64,000 nt of DNA from Vagococcus coleopterorum (GCF_011303955.1 NZ_CP049886.1:1116001-1180000), one strand, 5' to 3'; positions 25,651-35,289 are shown, counted from the first letter of the stretch. The notes: a model not told the origin generated them from the sequence alone. A program made the numbers and translations.

Positions 25651-27069
25651 ATGCATAAAAAAATGCTGAATGAGCGCTTTGGTCATCAAACCTTCCGACC
25701 AGGCCAAGAAGAAACTATTCTAAGTGTTCTTGAATCGAAAAATACTTTAGCAATTTTACCAACAGCTAGCGGGAAAAGTTTAACGTATCAACTTCCAAGT
25801 TATTTATTCTCAGGTCTCACATTAATAGTGTCTCCGCTAATTTCTTTGATGGAAGATCAGGTGATGCAATTACGTCAACAAGGTGAAAAACGTGTGGTAG
25901 CATATAACAGTCAGTTATCAATCGTGGAAAAGAAATGGGTATTAAACAATCTAGCGTCATATAAATTTATTTTCATTAGTCCAGAAGCCTTGAACAAGGA
26001 TGACGTTATTAAAAAGTTACAGGCGATTAATCTCTCTTTATTAGTTGTGGACGAAGCGCACTGTATCTCACAATGGGGAATTGATTTTAGACCAGAATAT
26101 GAGCAATTAAATGTGGCGGTTCGAAAAATAAAACCAGTAAAGATTTTAGCATTGACTGCGACAGCCAATGATGAGATTACAAAAGATATTGAAAATAAGT
26201 TGTTTGACAATGGTGAAATAGCGATTATCCGTGAATCCGTCAACAGAAAAAATATCGCTTATTTAGTTGAAGAGCCAGTTAATAAAATTAACTATCTTGT
26301 TGAGTTAATCGATTACCATATCGGACCTGGGATTATTTATTTTTCAAGTAAAAAAGAAGCAGAAAGAGTCGCCCAAGAATTGTCAGAAAAGACAGGGATG
26401 CGAGTAAGCTATTATCACGGTGGTCAAACTGCTCAAGAACGGAGTTTGATTCAACAACAGTTTCTCAAGGATGAGTTAGATGTTTTATGCGCAACGTCAG
26501 CCTTTGGCATGGGAGTGAACAAAAAAAATATTCGCTATGTTGTTCACTATCATTTACCAAGCAGTTTAGAAGCGTATGCCCAAGAGTCTGGTCGAGCAGG
26601 TCGTGATGGTAAGCAAAGCTTTTCAGTTATCCTTTACCAACCAGGTGATGAACGATTATATGCCTTTCAAACACAAGAATTATCTGAAGCTATTGAACAT
26701 TTAAAAATATACCCGGATATTACAAAGTTATCATATGATGAAGAGTTAGAATTATATTTAAAATGGCAGGAGAGTATTGTTGCAAAATTATTCAGTCAAG
26801 CAGAATTAACGTCGCAATTAGAACGAAAATTGGAAGAGAAGAAATTGGCGCTAATGAACATTTTAACGTATTTGCATACAAAAGAATGTCGACGATCTTT
26901 TTTACTTAGACACTTCCAAGAAAAAAAACAGTTGAAACAAGAGAATTGTTGCGACAATTGTGGGTTTTGTGATAAAATGTTAGATAAGAGTTCCGATAAA
27001 AACTTTGACGAAGACGATCAAAGTTTACAGTGGGAGCAAAAGTTAAAGAATTTATTTAATATAAAGTGA
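25651..27069 (+). CDS. recQ: ATP-dependent DNA helicase RecQ, short form
   Basis: 3'-5' superfamily 2 helicase, 472 residues. Walker A is in LPTASGKSLTYQLP, the DEAH box in VVDEAHCISQWG, and motif VI in QESGRAGRDG. A zinc-binding region with Cys in KECRRSF and ENCCDNCGFC follows at about 415-450. The usual winged-helix and HRDC domains are missing or minimal; the HTH in the adjacent YpbB may stand in for them. The ATG at 25651 follows GGGAGG. Confidence 0.93.
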   Translation: MHKKMLNERFGHQTFRPGQEETILSVLESKNTLAILPTASGKSLTYQLPSYLFSGLTLIVSPLISLMEDQVMQLRQQGEKRVVAYNSQLSIVEKKWVLNNLASYKFIFISPEALNKDDVIKKLQAINLSLLVVDEAHCISQWGIDFRPEYEQLNVAVRKIKPVKILALTATANDEITKDIENKLFDNGEIAIIRESVNRKNIAYLVEEPVNKINYLVELIDYHIGPGIIYFSSKKEAERVAQELSEKTGMRVSYYHGGQTAQERSLIQQQFLKDELDVLCATSAFGMGVNKKNIRYVVHYHLPSSLEAYAQESGRAGRDGKQSFSVILYQPGDERLYAFQTQELSEAIEHLKIYPDITKLSYDEELELYLKWQESIVAKLFSQAELTSQLERKLEEKKLALMNILTYLHTKECRRSFLLRHFQEKKQLKQENCCDNCGFCDKMLDKSSDKNFDEDDQSLQWEQKLKNLFNIK

Positions 27070-27153
27070 TTACTATACTTTTGCAATCGATTCGGATATG
27101 CTTAATATGAATAGTAGGTCTATATTGGCTATATAATAATAGGAGGGCTTCAC

Positions 27154-27681
27154 GTGACAGATAAAAAAGAACCTTGGGAACAACCGATTTATGATGAAAA
27201 TAACGAGACAGCAGTACCTGCTTCCCGTTCAGAACAACGTAGTAAAAAGAAAGGTGATAGTGCCTTTATCACAATTCTAGTATTATTATTATTAGCGATT
27301 GCAGCACTGTTGATTTTCATGTTTAATCAAGGCAAAAAACCTTTAGAAGAAAAAACTTCACCAATCGAAATCACAGAAACAACTGCGAAAAAAGAAGATG
27401 AAGATAAAGCTGCTAAAGAAAAGGCTGAGAAAGAAAAAGCCGAAAAAGAAAAAGCTGAAACTGAAAAAACAGAAGCTGAAACAAAACCTGAGACAGAAAA
27501 ACCTACTGAAGATAAAAAAGAAGATGAAAAACCAGCTGAAGAAACATATACAATCCAGCCTGGTGATCAATTCGATACCGTAGGACCAGCATTCGGTTTA
27601 ACAGCTGATGAATTACTTGCGTTAAATCCAGATGTGGACCCAACAGGTTTACAAATCGGACAAGTTATCCGAGTTAAATAG
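27154..27681 (+). CDS. LysM-domain surface protein (EF1546/YpbE type)
   Basis: A 175-residue single-pass protein: a charged cytoplasmic N-terminus (about 1-35), one membrane helix (about 39-57), a low-complexity linker of Lys, Glu and Thr repeats (65-130), and a C-terminal LysM domain (YTIQPGDQFDTVGPAFGLTA... through GLQIGQVIRVK) that binds peptidoglycan. It corresponds to a family kept beside recQ and cmk in enterococci and streptococci. AGGAGGG precedes the GTG start. The repeats make the linker length liable to vary between strains. Confidence 0.9.
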   Translation: MTDKKEPWEQPIYDENNETAVPASRSEQRSKKKGDSAFITILVLLLLAIAALLIFMFNQGKKPLEEKTSPIEITETTAKKEDEDKAAKEKAEKEKAEKEKAETEKTEAETKPETEKPTEDKKEDEKPAEETYTIQPGDQFDTVGPAFGLTADELLALNPDVDPTGLQIGQVIRVK

Positions 27682-27692
27682 TCATGCTTTAA

Positions 27693-27730
27693 AAGGAAGT
27701 TGCCAGTAGGTAACTTTCTTTTTTTTTTAG
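27693..27730 (+). terminator. Terminator
   Basis: AAAGGAAGTTGCC, loop AGTA, GGTAACTTTC (G-T pairs), then ten T's. Confidence 0.9.
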
Positions 27731-27777
27731 CTTAGCGTATAATTAATAAAAGAAATGAATGATAAAGGGAGTTAATT

Positions 27778-28440
27778 ATGAATAAAATAAGCATTGCAAT
27801 TGATGGACCAGCTTCAGCTGGTAAAAGTACTGTTGCAAAAATTTTAGCAAAAAAAATGTGTTATATTTACCTTGATACAGGAGCCATGTACAGAGCCGTT
27901 ACTTTAGCTGTTTTGAACAACGGTATTTCACCTGAGAAGGCTGATGAAGTAGCAGCGTTATTACCGTCAATCGAAATTGGGTTTGAACAAGGTAAAAATG
28001 GTCAATTGGTCTTCCTGAATGGGGCTGATGTTACAGAAGCGGTTAGACAACCTGAGGTAACAAATAACGTCTCTCAAATTGCCGCGCAAGAAGCAGTGCG
28101 GGTTGATTTAGTTAAGCGTCAACAAGAGTACGGTAAACATGGTGGCATCGTAATGGATGGGCGCGATATCGGCACAGCAGTCTTGCCAAATGCCGAAGTT
28201 AAAATATTTTTAGTTGCTAGCGTTGAAGAACGTGCAGAACGTCGTTACCAAGAAAATATCAGTAAAGGAATCATGACTGATTTTGAAACATTAAAAAAAG
28301 AAATTGAAGAAAGAGATTTTAAGGACACGACACGTGAAATTTCACCATTAGTTCAAGCTGATGATGCGGTTAAAATTGATACGACCGGAATGAGTATTGA
28401 AGATGTTGTCAATGCCATTGAAAATGTTGTTAATGCTTAG
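27778..28440 (+). CDS. cmk: Cytidylate kinase
   Basis: Phosphorylates CMP and dCMP to the diphosphates. The P-loop is GPASAGKST (residues 10-18). [18 protein letters not shown] and [12 protein letters not shown] are family signatures, and [20 protein letters not shown] is the conserved lid-side motif. 220 residues, full length. It precedes rpsA, the standard Firmicutes order. Confidence 0.97.
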   Translation: MNKISIAIDGPASAGKSTVAKILAKKMCYIYLDTGAMYRAVTLAVLNNGISPEKADEVAALLPSIEIGFEQGKNGQLVFLNGADVTEAVRQPEVTNNVSQIAAQEAVRVDLVKRQQEYGKHGGIVMDGRDIGTAVLPNAEVKIFLVASVEERAERRYQENISKGIMTDFETLKKEIEERDFKDTTREISPLVQADDAVKIDTTGMSIEDVVNAIENVVNA

Positions 28441-28450
28441 TTATTGAATG

Positions 28451-28491
28451 AAAAAATCGGAGTGATTTACTAGAAATCCTCCGATTTTTAA
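28451..28491 (+). terminator. Terminator between cmk and rpsA
   Basis: AAAAATCGGAG, loop of about 16 bases, CTCCGATTTTT. Confidence 0.85.
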
Positions 28492-28539
28492 TATACAATG
28501 AAAATTGAAATAATTTATTTGTTAAGGAGGCCATTGGTC

Positions 28540-29751
28540 ATGACAGAAAACAATTTAGATTTGACAGCACAAGAAAATGCTGAAATGTTAAATGCACTTG
28601 AAAGCGTTCAAGAGGTAAATGTTGGTGATTTAGTTCAAGGTGAAGTTTTAGTCCTTGAGGATAAACAAGCAATTGTAAGTATCTTAGGTACGGGTGTTGA
28701 AGGTGTGATTCCCGTTAAAGAATTATCTGCTTTCCCAACTGATGATATTTCGTCATTAGTAAAAGTTGGTGAAATTCTTGATCTAGTTGTCATTACTTCA
28801 ATTGGCAAAGATAAAGAAAACGGCAGCTATTTGTTATCAAAACGTAGATTAGAAGCTAAGAAAATTTGGGAACAGGTTGAAGCTGACTTCGAAGCTGGTA
28901 AAACAGTTGAAGGAACAGTAACTGATGCTGTTAAAGGCGGATTAGTTGTTGACCTTGGTGTTCGCGGTTTTGTACCAGCCTCAATGATTGATGTGAATTT
29001 TGTTTCTGATTTTTCTATTTATAAAGGACAAACCTTAGAGTTTGTTGTAAAAGAAATCGAACCATCTGAAAATCGTTTAATCTTATCTCGTAAAGATATT
29101 CTGGCGAAAGACCAAGCAGCTAAAAAAGCTGAGTTAATGGAAAAACTTGTTGCCGGTGATATCGTTAAAGGAAAAGTAGCACGTTTGACGAACTTTGGTG
29201 CGTTTATTGATTTAGGCGGAGTTGATGGGTTAGTTCATATTTCTGAAATTTCTCATGCTCACGTCTCTAAAGCGGAAGATGTTTTAGAAGTCGGACAAGA
29301 AGTCGAAGCTAAAATTTTGTCTATTGATACAGCGAAAGAACGTATTTCATTATCAATTAAAGAAACAGTTGCAGGACCTTGGGAAAAGGTTTCAGAAACG
29401 TTTTCTGAAGGTGATGTTGTAACTGGGAAAATCAAACGCTTAACAAGTTTTGGTGCCTTTGTTGAGATTGCACCAGGAGTTGAAGGGTTAGTTCATATTT
29501 CTCAAATTTCTCATCAACATGTTGTAACACCTCATGAAGTGTTGAAAGAAGGGGAAGAAATCCAAGTGAAAATACTTGAAGTCAGTCCGGCAGATCGTCG
29601 TATTGCTCTAAGTATTAAAGCTTTGGAAGAAAAACCTGTTGAAGAAGGTCAAGTGGAAGAAGTGGAAGAAGATTTCGAAATGCCAGAAGCAGTTTCTGGT
29701 TTCACTTTAGGTGATATCGTAGTAGATTCAGTTGAATCAACAGAAGAATAA
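28540..29751 (+). CDS. rpsA: S1 RNA-binding protein homologous to ribosomal protein S1
   Basis: A 403-residue protein with four S1 OB-fold repeats, as in Firmicutes (the six-domain form is Gram-negative). Repeats begin near VNVGDLVQGEVL, KTVEGTVTDAVKGGLVVDLG, DIVKGKVARLTNFGAFIDLG and DVVTGKIKRLTSFGAFVEIA. An acidic C-terminal tail ends the protein. The ATG at 28540 has AAGGAGG upstream; an ATG at 28498 opens the same frame but lacks a site. Its ribosomal role in Firmicutes is less strict than in E. coli. Confidence 0.94.
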   Translation: MTENNLDLTAQENAEMLNALESVQEVNVGDLVQGEVLVLEDKQAIVSILGTGVEGVIPVKELSAFPTDDISSLVKVGEILDLVVITSIGKDKENGSYLLSKRRLEAKKIWEQVEADFEAGKTVEGTVTDAVKGGLVVDLGVRGFVPASMIDVNFVSDFSIYKGQTLEFVVKEIEPSENRLILSRKDILAKDQAAKKAELMEKLVAGDIVKGKVARLTNFGAFIDLGGVDGLVHISEISHAHVSKAEDVLEVGQEVEAKILSIDTAKERISLSIKETVAGPWEKVSETFSEGDVVTGKIKRLTSFGAFVEIAPGVEGLVHISQISHQHVVTPHEVLKEGEEIQVKILEVSPADRRIALSIKALEEKPVEEGQVEEVEEDFEMPEAVSGFTLGDIVVDSVESTEE

Positions 29752-29760
29752 GACCTATCT

Positions 29761-29798
29761 AACAAGTCTAGCAATAAGCTAGGCTTGTTTTTATTTGT
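29761..29798 (+). terminator. Terminator after rpsA
   Basis: AACAAGTCTAGC, AATA, GCTAGGCTTGTTTTT, with one G-T pair. Confidence 0.9.
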
Positions 29799-29825
29799 TT
29801 GGCTAGCGATTTATCGCCGATTAAC

Positions 29826-29854
29826 TTGTAAGAGAGAGCCGTATAAGGTAAACT
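29826..29854 (+). promoter_or_regulatory. Candidate der promoter
   Basis: TTGTAA (29826-29831), 17-bp spacer, TAAACT (29849-29854). Confidence 0.5.
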
Positions 29855-29892
29855 ACTAAAGAGCTTTTGAATTAAGAAGGAGGGATTGTCAC

Positions 29893-31203
29893 ATGGCAAA
29901 TCCAACAATAGCAATTGTCGGCCGACCGAATGTCGGTAAATCGACAATATTTAATAGAATTGCAGGAGAACGTATTTCGATCGTAGAAGATACTCCTGGT
30001 GTTACTCGTGACCGTTTATATGCAACAGGTGAATGGTTAGGGCGTGAATTTAGTATTATTGATACAGGTGGAATCGATTTAAGTGACGAGCCATTTATGG
30101 ATCAAATAAAATATCAAGCGGAAATAGCTATCTCTGAAGCCGATGTTATTATTCTTTTAACTAGCGGACGCGAAGGTGTCACAGATGCCGATGAAATGGT
30201 TGCAAGAATGCTTTATAAATCTGGTAAACCTGTTCTTTTAGCAGTCAATAAAGTGGATAATCCAGAAATGCGTAATGATATTTTTGAGTTTTATTCATTA
30301 GGTTTAGGCGATCCATACCCAGTATCAGGAAGCCATGGTATTGGTTTAGGTGATGTTTTAGATGAAGCAGTCAAGCATTTTAAAACAGAAGTTGAAGAAG
30401 AAGACGATGGTATTATCCGTTTCAGTTTAATCGGACGCCCAAATGTTGGTAAGTCATCAATCATCAATGCGATGCTTGGCGAAGACCGTGTTATCGTTTC
30501 TAATGTTGCTGGTACAACACGTGATGCTATCGATACTGAGTTTACATCAGATACTGGTCAGCCATTTATTATGATTGATACTGCTGGTATGCGTAAACGT
30601 GGTAAAGTTTATGAAACAACTGAAAAATATAGTGTGATGCGTGCGATGCGTGCGATTGATCGTTCGGATGTTGTCCTAATGGTTATCAACGCTGAAGAAG
30701 GCATCCGTGAATATGATAAACGTATTGCCGGCTTTGCTCATGAAGCAGGTAAAGGGATGGTTATTGTTGTTAATAAATGGGATGCCATCGAAAAAGAAAC
30801 AAATACAATGAAAGAATTTGAAGAAGAGATTCGTAAAGAGTTCAAGTATTTAGACTACGCACCAATTATTTTTGTGTCAGCTAAAACAAAACAACGTTTA
30901 AACCAGTTACCTGAAATGATCGAAAAAGTAAGTATGAACCAAAACTTACGTATTCCGTCATCATTGTTAAATGATGTTATTATGGATGCTGTAGCGATTA
31001 ATCCGACACCAACGGATAAAGGGAAACGTCTAAAAATCTTTTATGCAACACAAGTGGCGGTTAAACCGCCAGCATTTGTTGTTTTTGTAAATGAAGAAGA
31101 ACTAATGCATTTTTCATACGCCCGTTTCTTAGAAAATCAAATCAGAAAAGCCTTTACTTTTGAAGGAACGCCAATTCACATCATCGCTAGACGTCGTAAA
31201 TAG
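29893..31203 (+). CDS. der: Ribosome assembly GTPase Der (EngA)
   Basis: Essential GTPase for late 50S assembly. It has two tandem G domains: G1 motifs GRPNVGKS at residues 10-17 and again near 182-189; G3 motifs DTGG and DTAG; G4 motifs NKVD and NKWD. A C-terminal KH-like domain begins near residue 350. 436 residues, full length. GAAGGAGGG precedes the ATG. Confidence 0.98.
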   Translation: MANPTIAIVGRPNVGKSTIFNRIAGERISIVEDTPGVTRDRLYATGEWLGREFSIIDTGGIDLSDEPFMDQIKYQAEIAISEADVIILLTSGREGVTDADEMVARMLYKSGKPVLLAVNKVDNPEMRNDIFEFYSLGLGDPYPVSGSHGIGLGDVLDEAVKHFKTEVEEEDDGIIRFSLIGRPNVGKSSIINAMLGEDRVIVSNVAGTTRDAIDTEFTSDTGQPFIMIDTAGMRKRGKVYETTEKYSVMRAMRAIDRSDVVLMVINAEEGIREYDKRIAGFAHEAGKGMVIVVNKWDAIEKETNTMKEFEEEIRKEFKYLDYAPIIFVSAKTKQRLNQLPEMIEKVSMNQNLRIPSSLLNDVIMDAVAINPTPTDKGKRLKIFYATQVAVKPPAFVVFVNEEELMHFSYARFLENQIRKAFTFEGTPIHIIARRRK

Positions 31204-31302
31204 CGTAAGGTTAGGCATTCTATCACATCAAATATTATTCTGCAATGTTTTTTAATCAAATCTAAAAAAATGATAAAAAAACTATAGAAAATAGGTTTAT
31301 CC

Positions 31303-31331
31303 TTGATATAAAAGGTTTCCTATGATATATT
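31303..31331 (+). promoter_or_regulatory. hup promoter
   Basis: TTGATA (31303-31308), 17-bp spacer, TATATT (31326-31331). Transcription would start about 95 bases before the gene. Confidence 0.7.
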
Positions 31332-31350
31332 TTGTTATGAAATATTGATG

Positions 31351-31410
31351 TCCTCAATAGTTCGAAATCGTTTTTAAAAACGATTATCTGAGGTGTTTAA
31401 AAAACACCTG
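31351..31410 (+). repeat. Two palindromes in the hup leader
   Basis: A perfect 20-bp palindrome (arms AATCGTTTTT and AAAAACGATT, 31366-31385), extended outward by CCTCA/TGAGG pairing, is followed by a second hairpin AGGTGTTT, AAA, AAACACCT (31391-31409). The two share TGAGG/AGG bases, so they can be alternatives. The second ends 8 bases before the AGGAGGTG site. Confidence 0.75.
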
Positions 31411-31434
31411 TTAAACAGGAGGTGAAATTATACA

Positions 31435-31710
31435 ATGGCAAACAAAGCAGAATTAATCGAAAAAGTTGCAGCTAAAGCTGACTTAACTAAAAAAGATGCT
31501 ACTACTGCAGTTGATGCAGTATTCTCAACAATCCAAGATTTACTTGCTGATGGTGAGAAAGTTCAATTAATCGGTTTTGGTAACTTTGAAGTTCGCGATC
31601 GCGCGGCCCGCAAAGGACGTAACCCACAAACTGGTAAAGAAATTAGCATTCCTGCAAGCAAAGTACCTGCATTCAAACCAGGTAAAGCCTTGAAAGATGC
31701 TGTTAAATAA
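31435..31710 (+). CDS. hup: DNA-binding protein HU
   Basis: Nucleoid-associated protein that bends DNA, 91 residues. [20 protein letters not shown] is the flexible DNA-gripping arm, and the end [13 protein letters not shown] is typical. AGGAGGTG precedes the ATG. It has its own promoter and a structured leader. Confidence 0.98.
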   Translation: MANKAELIEKVAAKADLTKKDATTAVDAVFSTIQDLLADGEKVQLIGFGNFEVRDRAARKGRNPQTGKEISIPASKVPAFKPGKALKDAVK

Positions 31711-31719
31711 TTGACAGTG

Positions 31720-31756
31720 AAAAGACTATCGAGAGTTTCTCGATAGTCTTTTTTTA
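31720..31756 (+). terminator. Terminator after hup
   Basis: AAAAGACTATCGAGA, GTTT, CTCGATAGTCTTTTTTT. Confidence 0.95.
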
Positions 31757-31873
31757 GTGCTTTTAGCTGCTATTTCACGTATACTAGAATAAGAATTATG
31801 ATAAAACTTTTGTTCTGAAAAGAACGGTAACGAAATTTTGAGAAGAGTAGTTTTAGAAAAGGGGATAGAAAAC

Positions 31874-33112
31874 ATGACACACAGTGAATTGATGTTAGAA
31901 GCGTTATCAGCCGGCGATTTAGTTGAAGCGCAATTAGAATTTGAAGCCGCTTTAAAAGAGGATCAACCAGATATGTTAATGGCCTTAGGTGGCCAATTAA
32001 TGGGAGCGGGATTTTTAGAAGAAGCACAAACTATTTTTGAAAAATTATTAGAATCATTCCCAAATGAAGGTAGCCTGCTTATTTCATTAGCAGAAATCGC
32101 AATCGAAAATGATCAAACAGATGAAGCATTTGGTTATTTACAAGCTATTCCAAAAGATGATAATTATTACGTTGAAAGTTTGTTAGTGTTAGCTGACTTG
32201 TATCAGGTTCTTGGTGTTCCAGAAGTTAGTGAGAAAAAAATTAAAGAAGCAAAACAAATCTTGCCGGAAGAACCTGTTTTAGATTTAGCCTTAGCAGAAC
32301 TTTATTTCACGATGGATCGTTTCCAAGAAGCTGCCGATCTATATTTAAAATTAAACCAATCTGAATTACCGGAAGGCGTTAGTGTTGATGACCGTATTGG
32401 TTCAGCATTAAGTATGTTAGGTGAGTTTGAAGAGGCGTTACCGTATTTGGAGAAAGCGAATACTGAAGAACAAACAGATCATCGTTTATTCCAATTAGCG
32501 ATTACTTATATTCAATTAAAAGAAAACGAAAAAGCGATTCAACTATTAGAACAATTAAAAACTTTAAATCCAAGTTATGAAGGAGTCTACTTGCCATTAG
32601 CAAGTTGTCTATTAGATGAAGATCGCAACCCAGAAGCAGAGGCGGTGATTGCAGAAGGCCTAACGCAAAACCCATACTCGCTAGACTTGTATCACCTGGC
32701 ATCGGATAATGCTTTTAGGCTAGGTAAAATTCCTGATGCGGAAGAGTATTTAAGAAAAGCGATTACTTTAGAAGAAGATAAAGAAATTTCATTGATTAAG
32801 CTAGCGAACTTGTTGCTTGTTGATGAACGTTTTGAGGAATCAATTGAAACATTATCCGAATTAGCTAATAGTAGCCAAGGGCAAGTTTATTGGACGTTAG
32901 CACAAGCACATAATGGTTTGGAAAAATATGCAGAAGCAGGGAAGTATTATGAAGAAGCATACCCAACACTAAAAGATGACCCAGATTTCTTGAAGGACTA
33001 TGGCTTATTCCTTCGTGAAGAAGGACAGTCGGAAAAAGCGAATGTCTTATTTAAAGAATACTTGACAATGGAGCCTAATGATTTAGAAGTTTTAGATTTA
33101 TTAGAAGATTAA
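31874..33112 (+). CDS. TPR-repeat protein (YpiA-like)
   Basis: A 412-residue soluble protein made almost wholly of tetratricopeptide repeats (about eleven), for example EAQTIFEKLLESFPNEGSLL, EAADLYLKLNQ and YAEAGKYYEEAYP. It is a protein-interaction scaffold with no enzyme motif. The ATG at 31874 follows AAAGGGG; the frame is open to 31838. reoY follows after 15 bases, as ypiA-ypiB in B. subtilis, so the two may act together. Confidence 0.88.
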   Translation: MTHSELMLEALSAGDLVEAQLEFEAALKEDQPDMLMALGGQLMGAGFLEEAQTIFEKLLESFPNEGSLLISLAEIAIENDQTDEAFGYLQAIPKDDNYYVESLLVLADLYQVLGVPEVSEKKIKEAKQILPEEPVLDLALAELYFTMDRFQEAADLYLKLNQSELPEGVSVDDRIGSALSMLGEFEEALPYLEKANTEEQTDHRLFQLAITYIQLKENEKAIQLLEQLKTLNPSYEGVYLPLASCLLDEDRNPEAEAVIAEGLTQNPYSLDLYHLASDNAFRLGKIPDAEEYLRKAITLEEDKEISLIKLANLLLVDERFEESIETLSELANSSQGQVYWTLAQAHNGLEKYAEAGKYYEEAYPTLKDDPDFLKDYGLFLREEGQSEKANVLFKEYLTMEPNDLEVLDLLED

Positions 33113-33127
33113 GGTAGGAGGGATTGG

Positions 33128-33691
33128 ATGGTTAAAACAAACGAAAAAGTGGCTTTTCTCGATTGGGTTATTACCCATAGTATTTTTACCAGACGTGAAG
33201 CTTACTGGCTATTAACCTATTTGAAAGACCATCCAACTATTCTGGAAAATGTTAAATTTGTTGAAAAGGCTGATAAAACACCACGTGGCATGACAATCAT
33301 TCAAAGTAGTCAGCCCGATAATTGTTTTTCATTAGTTTTGAATAAAAAAACAATAACTGATCATGAAAAAATCTTTCATGAGATTCGCTTAAATTGGAAA
33401 GAAACTCTTTATGTAGAAGTTATTTTTGATAAAAGTTGGGAAAATGATTTGTACCTAAGTGTTTTAGAAGATAATCCATTTGATGCTTGGAACAAGCAGT
33501 TAAGCCAGCAGTTAGAACAACTAATTGAAACATCAGTCAAAGAAATAACTGATTTTGCGAATGAGAAACAATTACTAGAGCAGATTGACCGAGCCTTAGA
33601 TGCGGGTGATCAGAAAACGTTTAGAGCACTAACTCAACAACTACAAAAGCAAAAAATAAAGGAAAAGAGTCAAATAGATGATAATCAATAA
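33128..33691 (+). CDS. reoY: UPF0302 protein YpiB (ReoY)
   Basis: A 187-residue protein of the YpiB family. In Listeria the orthologue ReoY is needed with ReoM for ClpCP-dependent degradation of MurA, controlling the first step of peptidoglycan synthesis. Family landmarks: FLDWVI, FTRREAYWLLTYLKDHP, PRGMTI and DRALDAGDQKTF. AGGAGGG precedes the start. The end overlaps the cca start by 14 bases, so translation is coupled. Confidence 0.88.
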   Translation: MVKTNEKVAFLDWVITHSIFTRREAYWLLTYLKDHPTILENVKFVEKADKTPRGMTIIQSSQPDNCFSLVLNKKTITDHEKIFHEIRLNWKETLYVEVIFDKSWENDLYLSVLEDNPFDAWNKQLSQQLEQLIETSVKEITDFANEKQLLEQIDRALDAGDQKTFRALTQQLQKQKIKEKSQIDDNQ

Positions 33692-34883
33692 TCTACCAGT
33701 CGAATTTTTAAATGCTTTACCCGTCTTACAAGCTTTAGAAGCAGAAGGTTTCGAGGCTTATTTTGTCGGTGGTAGCGTTCGTGATGTCTTGTTAAATAAA
33801 CCTATTCATGATGTTGATATTGCCACAAGCGCTTATCCAGAAGAGGTTAAGAAAATATTTCCTAAAACGATTGATGTGGGAATAGAACACGGCACAGTTT
33901 TAGCTCTTGTTAATGATGGTCAATATGAGATCACGACATTCAGAACTGAGTCAACTTATCAGGATTTTAGGCGACCAGACCAAGTAACTTTCGTTAGGAG
34001 TCTTGATGAGGATTTAAAACGGCGAGATTTCACCATTAATGCTTTCGCAATGAATCAAACCGGTGAAGTTGTGGATTTATTTGATGGTATGACTGACCTA
34101 GAAAACCGAGTTATTCGAGCGGTCGGAGTGCCAATTGAAAGGTTTAACGAAGACGCCTTAAGAGTGATGCGCGGGTTGCGATTCGCCGGTCAATTAGGAT
34201 TTTCAATAGAAGAGCAAACATTTAAAGCAATTAAAGAAGCTGCGCCTTTATTAGAAAAAATCTCGATTGAACGAATACAAATTGAATTTAGTAAATTACT
34301 TCTATCAAAAGGAAGGAAATCTGGAATTGAATCATTTGTAAAGAGTGAAGCATATCAGTATTGTCCAGGTTTAAAAGAAAGGTCAGCTGACCTTGAAAAA
34401 TTAATCCAATTACCAGAAGTTGCTTTTCAACAAGAAAAACAAGCTTGGTTATTCTTAGTTTATTCGTTAGGGTTATCAAAATCAGAAGTTAAACCTTGGT
34501 TAAAACAGTGGAAGCTGTCGAATAATCTAATAAAATCAGTTCAAAATTTACTTGTTGGTTTGTTATACAGAGAGGCTGCTTCTTGGTCAAATGAAATGTT
34601 GTATCAAATTGGTTTAGATGACGCCTTGTTAATAGAGGAAAGTTTAATGTATTTGAATCAAGAGTACGATGTAAATTCCGTTGTTGAACTGTACAAGAAC
34701 CTACCAATTAAATCAATTCAAGACTTAGATGTAGATGGGCAGTATTTGATTCAAGCACTGAAAAAGCCGGCTGGTCCTTGGGTTGGGAAAAATCTATCTG
34801 CTATTCAACGTGAAGTTTTAATTGGTCAATTAAAAAATGATAAAGATAGTATTGTTGAGTTTATTATAAATCATAATCAATAG
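33678..34883 (+). CDS. cca: CCA-adding tRNA nucleotidyltransferase
   Basis: Adds or repairs the 3'-CCA of tRNAs without a template. The nucleotidyltransferase core has YFVGGSVRDVLL and HDVDIATSAYPEEV (metal-binding DxD), and the nucleotide-selecting motif RRDFTINAFAM. RFNEDALRVMRGLRFAGQLG follows. 401 residues is normal for Gram-positive class II enzymes. The start lies inside reoY without a strong site of its own. Confidence 0.96.
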   Translation: MIINNLPVEFLNALPVLQALEAEGFEAYFVGGSVRDVLLNKPIHDVDIATSAYPEEVKKIFPKTIDVGIEHGTVLALVNDGQYEITTFRTESTYQDFRRPDQVTFVRSLDEDLKRRDFTINAFAMNQTGEVVDLFDGMTDLENRVIRAVGVPIERFNEDALRVMRGLRFAGQLGFSIEEQTFKAIKEAAPLLEKISIERIQIEFSKLLLSKGRKSGIESFVKSEAYQYCPGLKERSADLEKLIQLPEVAFQQEKQAWLFLVYSLGLSKSEVKPWLKQWKLSNNLIKSVQNLLVGLLYREAASWSNEMLYQIGLDDALLIEESLMYLNQEYDVNSVVELYKNLPIKSIQDLDVDGQYLIQALKKPAGPWVGKNLSAIQREVLIGQLKNDKDSIVEFIINHNQ

Positions 34884-34893
34884 GAGGCATTTT

Positions 34894-35259
34894 ATGACGT
34901 TCCAAAAAAAATACAAACCTGAAGAAAAACACACTGCAGAAAATATGGGATCAGGTACACTGGCTGTCCTTGCAACACCAGCAGTCATCGCCTTTGTTGA
35001 AAATGCCTGTCAAGATTCTGTGGCAGGTAGATTAGAAGAAGGTCAAGCAACAGTTGGCGTAGATATTCAATTAGCCCATTTGAAAGCTTCAACTATCAAT
35101 GAAACCGTAGTGGTCAATGTTTTATCAATTGAACAAACTAAAAGTATAGTCGAGTTTTCATTTGAAGCTGTTGTTTCAGAAAACGTCATTGCAACTGGGA
35201 CACACAAGCGTGCAATTGTTGATGTAGAGCGTTTTTTATCGAAAATCAATTTAAAATAA
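34894..35259 (+). CDS. Hotdog-fold thioesterase (FlK-like)
   Basis: A 121-residue protein. TAENMGSGTLAVLATPAVIAFVENACQ and VGVDIQLAHLKAS fit the FlK-type thioesterase family. The native acyl-CoA is unknown; fluoroacetyl-CoA activity applies only to the Streptomyces enzyme. It lies 10 bases after cca with AGGAGG in the gap, so it is likely the last gene of the unit that begins at 31874. Confidence 0.85.
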   Translation: MTFQKKYKPEEKHTAENMGSGTLAVLATPAVIAFVENACQDSVAGRLEEGQATVGVDIQLAHLKASTINETVVVNVLSIEQTKSIVEFSFEAVVSENVIATGTHKRAIVDVERFLSKINLK

Positions 35260-35289
35260 AATCTTTGTGAAAAAATTATCAAATTTCTA

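Noticed and set aside
27358-27583. Overlapping open frames on both strands inside the LysM gene
   Set aside because: They are by-products of the Lys/Glu repeat linker; the translations are low-complexity runs of Lys or Phe and have no ribosome site.
31366-31385. HU leader palindrome as a transcription terminator
   Set aside because: No T-run follows; hup would be cut off from its own promoter.
35265-35282. Rex-like site TTTGTGAAAAAATTATCA
   Set aside because: Only one arm fits, and it lies at the end of the thioesterase gene, away from a promoter.
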